Assembly: GCA_002803225.1 (NCBI GenBank)
Contig: NXFV01001104.1
Span: 1 to 11,522, forward strand
Origin: Gamarada debralockiae
Taxonomy: Eukaryota; Ascomycota; Leotiomycetes; Helotiales; Hyphodiscaceae
Length of the DNA stretch: 11,522 nucleotides
Direction: 5' to 3'
This document shows, in pieces, positions 9,300-11,522 of this stretch. Under the pieces are notes generated by a model, which saw only the letters and a program-made list of their open reading frames with translations, was not told where the DNA came from and searched no databases. Numbering within the stretch: the stretch's first letter is position 1; each line of letters begins with the position of its first letter. The position numbers were made by a program, and so were the translations under genes.

Positions 9300-9600
9300 T
9301 ATTTAACTTAAGATATTAGTAACGTATTAAGTTCTTTTTAATAATAATATCTTAGCTTAAGAAGTTTAAAATTACTAATAGGTAATTATAATAGGTTTTG
9401 CCTTCTATAGTTAAATTAATAAGGATATAATAAGTAGCTAATATACTAGGTACTCTATTATAGCCTTAGATAGGCACAGCCTTTGGCAGCGAATATCACT
9501 AAAGATTAAATTGTCTTATAAGTATATTAGCAATAATATAGCCTACGTATATATAACCGCCTACTCTAGTATTAAATAGTACTTATAGTTAAGTAAAGAA
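9300..9600 (-). pseudogene. aspartic protease domain of pol
   Basis: It would cleave the Gag-Pol polyprotein. The active-site region reads LFNTRVGGYIYVGYI; the NTR codons (9565-9573) stand where retroelement proteases have D-T/S-G, so the catalytic Asp is now Asn and the Gly is now Arg. Both are G-to-A changes. Following segments RQFNL**YSLPKAVPI*GY and INLTIEGKTYYNYLLVILNFLS*DIIIKKNLIRY match the fungal chromovirus pattern, in which the second part carries L-G-x-x-D-I-I-x-G-x-x-W. Confidence 0.88.
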
Positions 9601-9734
9601 TCTATTCTTTATTATTATATATAGAAACAAGAACTAATTATTATTTAGTAGCTTTAATAAATTGATTTCTTATAGGTTAAAGAACTAGAGGCTAATACTA
9701 TTAGCTAAAGAGGAGTCTTCCTCTAGCTAGAGCA

Positions 9735-9741
9735 ATTTTTT
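9735..9741 (-). promoter_or_regulatory. candidate -1 frameshift heptamer gag/pol
   Basis: The minus strand reads A-AAA-AAT in phase with the gag codons (CTA AAA AAT). A slip of one base backwards enters exactly the pol frame, whose nearest upstream stops are the TAA triplets at about 9753-9762. Heptamers of the X-XXY-YYZ form drive -1 shifting in retroviruses and many Ty3/gypsy elements. RIP could have made the A-run from a G-containing sequence, so the original site may have differed. Confidence 0.45.
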
Positions 9742-9856
9742 AGCTACTTTATATTATTATTACTAATATCCTCTATACTTAACTTAGTGTTTTTAATATT
9801 ATCTAGTCCTTCTTCTCTAGTAAACTAGAACTTATTAATAAGCCCTGGCCTTTTCC

Positions 9857-9908
9857 GTTTAAGACAGTTACGTGAGATATATCTAAGTTTCTCGTAGTTA
9901 AAATACTT
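9857..9908 (-). pseudogene. gag CCHC zinc knuckle, degraded
   Basis: The translation KYFNYEKLRYISRNC aligns with C-x2-C-x4-H-x4-C: Tyr replaces the first Cys, the second Cys and the His, Glu and Arg replace the two Gly, and only the last Cys survives. All five are single RIP-type transitions. The knuckle normally binds and packages element RNA. Confidence 0.9.
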
Positions 9909-9955
9909 ACTAGTAGTAGCAAGGCTCTTTAAATAGGAAATATTAGGAGTCTAAC

Positions 9956-9979
9956 CCTTACTAGCGCGAGCTAATAAGC
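9956..9979. repeat. 24-bp palindrome, gag copy
   Basis: It resembles the blocks at 8873-8896 and 11448-11471, with core ACTAGCGCGAGCTAAT. It matches the right-end copy at 20 of 24 positions, three of the four differences being transitions. It also reads as gag codons (LLARASK), so coincidence in coding sequence is possible. Confidence 0.4.
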
Positions 9980-11368
9980 CCTTATATAATTAAGGGGTTT
10001 CTTGCCTTATACATTTAAGGGCAAGTATTTTAGTTAAAAATAAAGATATTAGTTAAGCTTTCTTAGCTTTACTAGATATCCTTGCTCATAAGTTTAATGT
10101 AATCTCCTTTATACAAAGAGAACAATTCTATTAGTCTACTAGTAGTAACCGGGCTACTAGTGCTTAATAGCTAAAGTTCAAGTTAAGTAAAATAACCTTA
10201 ATATTATACTTAAGCTATATACTAACCTTTCTAAGTAGTAAGCCAAAATAAAAGGCCTAGGGAATCTCGGCCTTACTAGCTAGCTTTATAAACCTTACGT
10301 AGAACTAATTAAACGTATTAATACTCTTTATCTAAAGCTTTTAGAACGCTAATTAGCTATTAAGCTTTTTATTAAGGTCTATAAACTAAGTAGCTAAGTA
10401 GTCTATTATCTTTATTACTAAGGTCTATTTGTTAGTAGCGTTTGCCTTTATCTAGGGGGTAAGGTATCTAAGAGCATTGCTAAGTATATAGTTATATATA
10501 TAGTTGACCTTATCTTACTTAAAGTCGTAGTAATTAGCATTAGACTAAAATTTGCCTTTTATTTAAGCTCGCTATTAATCAAAGAATAGCTCTTTATCTC
10601 GTTTGTTTAGCTCTTTTAGGTCTAGGAGCTTTAGGCTGCATTTCTCCTATAGTACTAAGATAGTAGCTCTACTATTAGCCTATAGAGTTTATTGTACAAG
10701 ACAAAATAGTATTCCTTAAGTAATTAGCTTGTCTATTAGGGGCGGCGAGCAGCTATATCGCTATCGTCTATTATAAGTGCGATAAGGAGTAGTAGCTCTT
10801 TGTAAGCTGTAAGAGGAGGAAAGGGGGTGTATAATACGCCTATTACTCGACTTTATATTACTATTAGAAAGAGATTGAGGAGAGTGCTTTACTAGCTATC
10901 TTTCTAGTGCCTATATACGTTCTTCCTAGGCCTAGTTCTACTCGAACTATTCTTTCTAAGTATACCTTTCGTAAGAAGGCTTTATATAAGTAATATCTCT
11001 GCTCTTTCTACTACACGTAATAGGGACTTCTCCTAAGTTAGTATACTTGATAAGCTCGATAGTCTATAGTATTTTAGTTAATAGGTAATTGTCCTATCTA
11101 AAGGGTTAGTAACTAGGACTTATATTACTATCTATAGTATTTGTTAATTAGGGTTTTATACTAATAGCTTATTTGTCTAGCAGGTAATACTAAAAGGTCG
11201 GATAGTTAGCTCCTTGTAAGACTAACTCTTTAGTAGTCCTACTACTAGCCAAGATATTTACTATCTTCCCAAACGTTATAGTTGAGCTTTAGATTATATA
11301 ATAGCTATACTAAATAAGACCTAAAGGAATAAGTAAACGCGCGTTTATATTAAGAATCTAAAGCTAAA

Positions 11369-11389
11369 GAAAGAAGAAGAAGAAGAAGA
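11369..11389. repeat. (GAA)n microsatellite
   Basis: The run AGAAGAAGAAGAAGA and its flanks form about six uninterrupted AAG units on the plus strand, CTT on the minus strand. It lies just downstream of the TATA box, where the element transcript should begin. Confidence 0.85.
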
Positions 11390-11410
11390 GAGCTTTGTAA
11401 GAAGCTCGAG

Positions 11411-11418
11411 CTTATATA
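11411..11418 (-). promoter_or_regulatory. LTR TATA box
   Basis: The minus strand reads TATATAAG within CCTGTATATAAGCTCGAGC. It is followed by a CT-rich tract about 20-40 bases further on, as expected for the U3/R boundary of a fungal Ty3/gypsy LTR. It would drive the gag-pol transcript. Confidence 0.5.
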
Positions 11419-11447
11419 CAGGACCTGGGGCTATACTAATGCAGGGT

Positions 11448-11471
11448 CCTTGCTAGCGCAAGCTAACAAGG
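11448..11471. repeat. 24-bp imperfect palindrome, LTR copy
   Basis: The arms CCTTGCTAGCGC and AAGCTAACAAGG pair with a few mismatches. It lies about 30 bases upstream (minus strand) of the TATA box, so it is placed like a U3 regulatory site. Confidence 0.65.
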
Positions 11472-11495
11472 GCCCTGAATATGGCAGTTCTAGTT

Positions 11496-11522
11496 GATTT
11501 CCCCCGCCCGGCGGGGGAAATC
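11496..11522. repeat. 27-bp perfect GC-rich hairpin
   Basis: The arms GATTTCCCCCGCC and GGCGGGGGAAATC are exact reverse complements around a single C. It sits at the very end of the window and is not mutated, although it contains several CpG sites. It may be a U3 element, or the terminal repeat of a small element whose remainder lies outside. Confidence 0.85.

Larger units (their letters stand above)
8521..9300 (-). pseudogene. pol spacer between protease and RT
   Basis: The pol frame continues without net shift from the protease into RT, but little of it is conserved. Near the RT end, ITITINISLINIIGF and KAIVFFISLNKVD fit the connector seen in other fungal chromoviruses. Between about 8820 and 9010 the sequence is richer in G and C and less RIP-saturated than its surroundings, and it carries two palindromic blocks (8873-8896, 8937-8963) related to the LTR end. 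This part could be a small insertion that happened to keep the frame. Confidence 0.6.
5479..9740 (-). pseudogene. pol: chromovirus pol polyprotein, broken
   Basis: The Pol polyprotein of a chromovirus normally makes the element's protease, reverse transcriptase, RNase H and integrase, which copy its RNA and insert the DNA into the genome. Here one frame runs about 1,420 codons, from the gag overlap near 9740 to a TAA at 5479-5481, with no net frameshift. Domains in order are protease (about 9600-9300), a spacer (about 9300-8520), RT (8460-7880), RNase H (7530-7130), integrase with GPY/F-like module (6790-5740) and chromodomain (5690-5527). Dozens of in-frame TAA/TAG codons make it untranslatable. 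The last codons before the stop lie in the weakly mutated island, so the natural C-terminus may have been replaced there. Confidence 0.93.
9723..11264 (-). pseudogene. gag: chromovirus gag, capsid plus zinc knuckle
   Basis: Gag forms the cytoplasmic particle and binds element RNA. One frame runs about 510 codons. The start is probably at 11264, where ATA-GTA suggests an ATG mutated by TpG-to-TpA. The N-terminal third is weakly conserved and ends in a glutamine/charged stretch with TAG codons in place of probable Gln. The capsid-like part reads NYYDFK*DKVNYIYNYILSNALRYLTP (about 10540-10455) and FNQFYVRFIKLASKAEIP-like sequence near 10300, close to the F-x-x-F-Y-x-x-F-x-x-L-A-x-x-A-E pattern of Ty3/gypsy Gag. 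The CCHC knuckle follows at 9857-9908. Many TAA/TAG codons interrupt it. In the gag frame a TAG at 9723-9725 lies just past the proposed shift site, but it may itself be mutational. Confidence 0.88.
5479..11522 (-). mobile_element. Ty3/gypsy chromovirus, RIP-inactivated
   Basis: The order on the minus strand is partial 5' LTR, gag, protease, reverse transcriptase, RNase H, integrase, chromodomain. RNase H before integrase defines Ty3/gypsy, and the terminal chromodomain places it in the chromoviruses, common in filamentous fungi. Stops are TAA/TAG, and missense changes are G-to-A or C-to-T, consistent with RIP. Gag keeps one frame throughout, and pol keeps another, -1 relative to gag. The 5' LTR runs off the window. 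On the left no copy of the LTR end near 11285 is visible, so the 3' LTR is missing or outside the detectable similarity. Confidence 0.93.
11285..11522 (-). repeat. partial 5' LTR of the chromovirus
   Basis: The LTR position follows from the gag start near 11264 and the promoter signals. On the minus strand a GC-rich hairpin and a palindrome come first, then a TATA box (11411-11418), then a CT-rich stretch (11369-11395), then AT-rich sequence ending about CTCAACTA. The stretch right of about 11390 keeps CpA and TpG and is less mutated than gag. The outer end lies beyond the window. I could not identify the primer-binding site between 11285 and 11264. Confidence 0.55.

Noticed and set aside
1..11522. 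Alternative genetic code or stop-codon reassignment to explain many in-frame TAA/TAG
   Set aside because: The missense changes at conserved residues are also G-to-A/C-to-T and dinucleotide-specific, which fits RIP and not a reassigned code.
1..11522. CRISPR array, tRNA or rRNA genes, bacterial operons
   Set aside because: No regularly spaced repeats, cloverleaf-like sequence, rRNA motifs or ribosome-binding-site and ORF arrangement were seen; the content is eukaryotic retroelement.

Overview
The window looks like a transposon graveyard in a filamentous ascomycete (Pezizomycotina) whose genome has undergone repeat-induced point mutation (RIP). Most of it is poor in CpA/TpG and rich in TpA. 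Reading frames are broken by TAA/TAG rather than by indels, and recognisable retrotransposon proteins carry C-to-T/G-to-A substitutions at catalytic codons. For example, positions 5581-5640 hold thirteen TpA and no CpA. I see no intact host gene, tRNA, rRNA or CRISPR array.

Right part, about 5479-11522, minus strand: a Ty3/gypsy chromovirus read from high to low coordinates. Its order is a partial 5' LTR with TATA box (about 11285 to the window end), gag (about 11264-9723, capsid-like region then CCHC knuckle), and pol in the -1 frame (about 9740-5479). Pol contains protease, reverse transcriptase, RNase H, integrase and a C-terminal chromodomain. Pol stays in one frame for about 4.2 kb with only substitutions. 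The active sites of protease, reverse transcriptase and integrase are all hit. No matching 3' LTR is seen on the left, so that end looks truncated or replaced.

Left part, about 649-5503, plus strand: a second, less heavily mutated element. It has an LTR-like stretch with a palindrome, a candidate primer-binding site explained by RIP of the common copia PBS, an unresolved stretch at 860-2060, and one very long broken frame (about 1970-5083, roughly 1,000 codons). A polypurine tract and the start of another LTR-like sequence follow. The long frame shows no reverse transcriptase, integrase, RNase H or protease motif that I can recognise. The best reading is a non-autonomous or atypical LTR element carrying an unknown large protein, and it is the most unusual thing in the window.

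Between the two lies an almost unmutated island (about 5187-5525), where CpA and TpG are plentiful. Positions 1-648 are unassigned. The extreme right end holds a GC-rich perfect hairpin and a second palindrome, and both have mutated relatives inside the pol spacer near 8870-8965.
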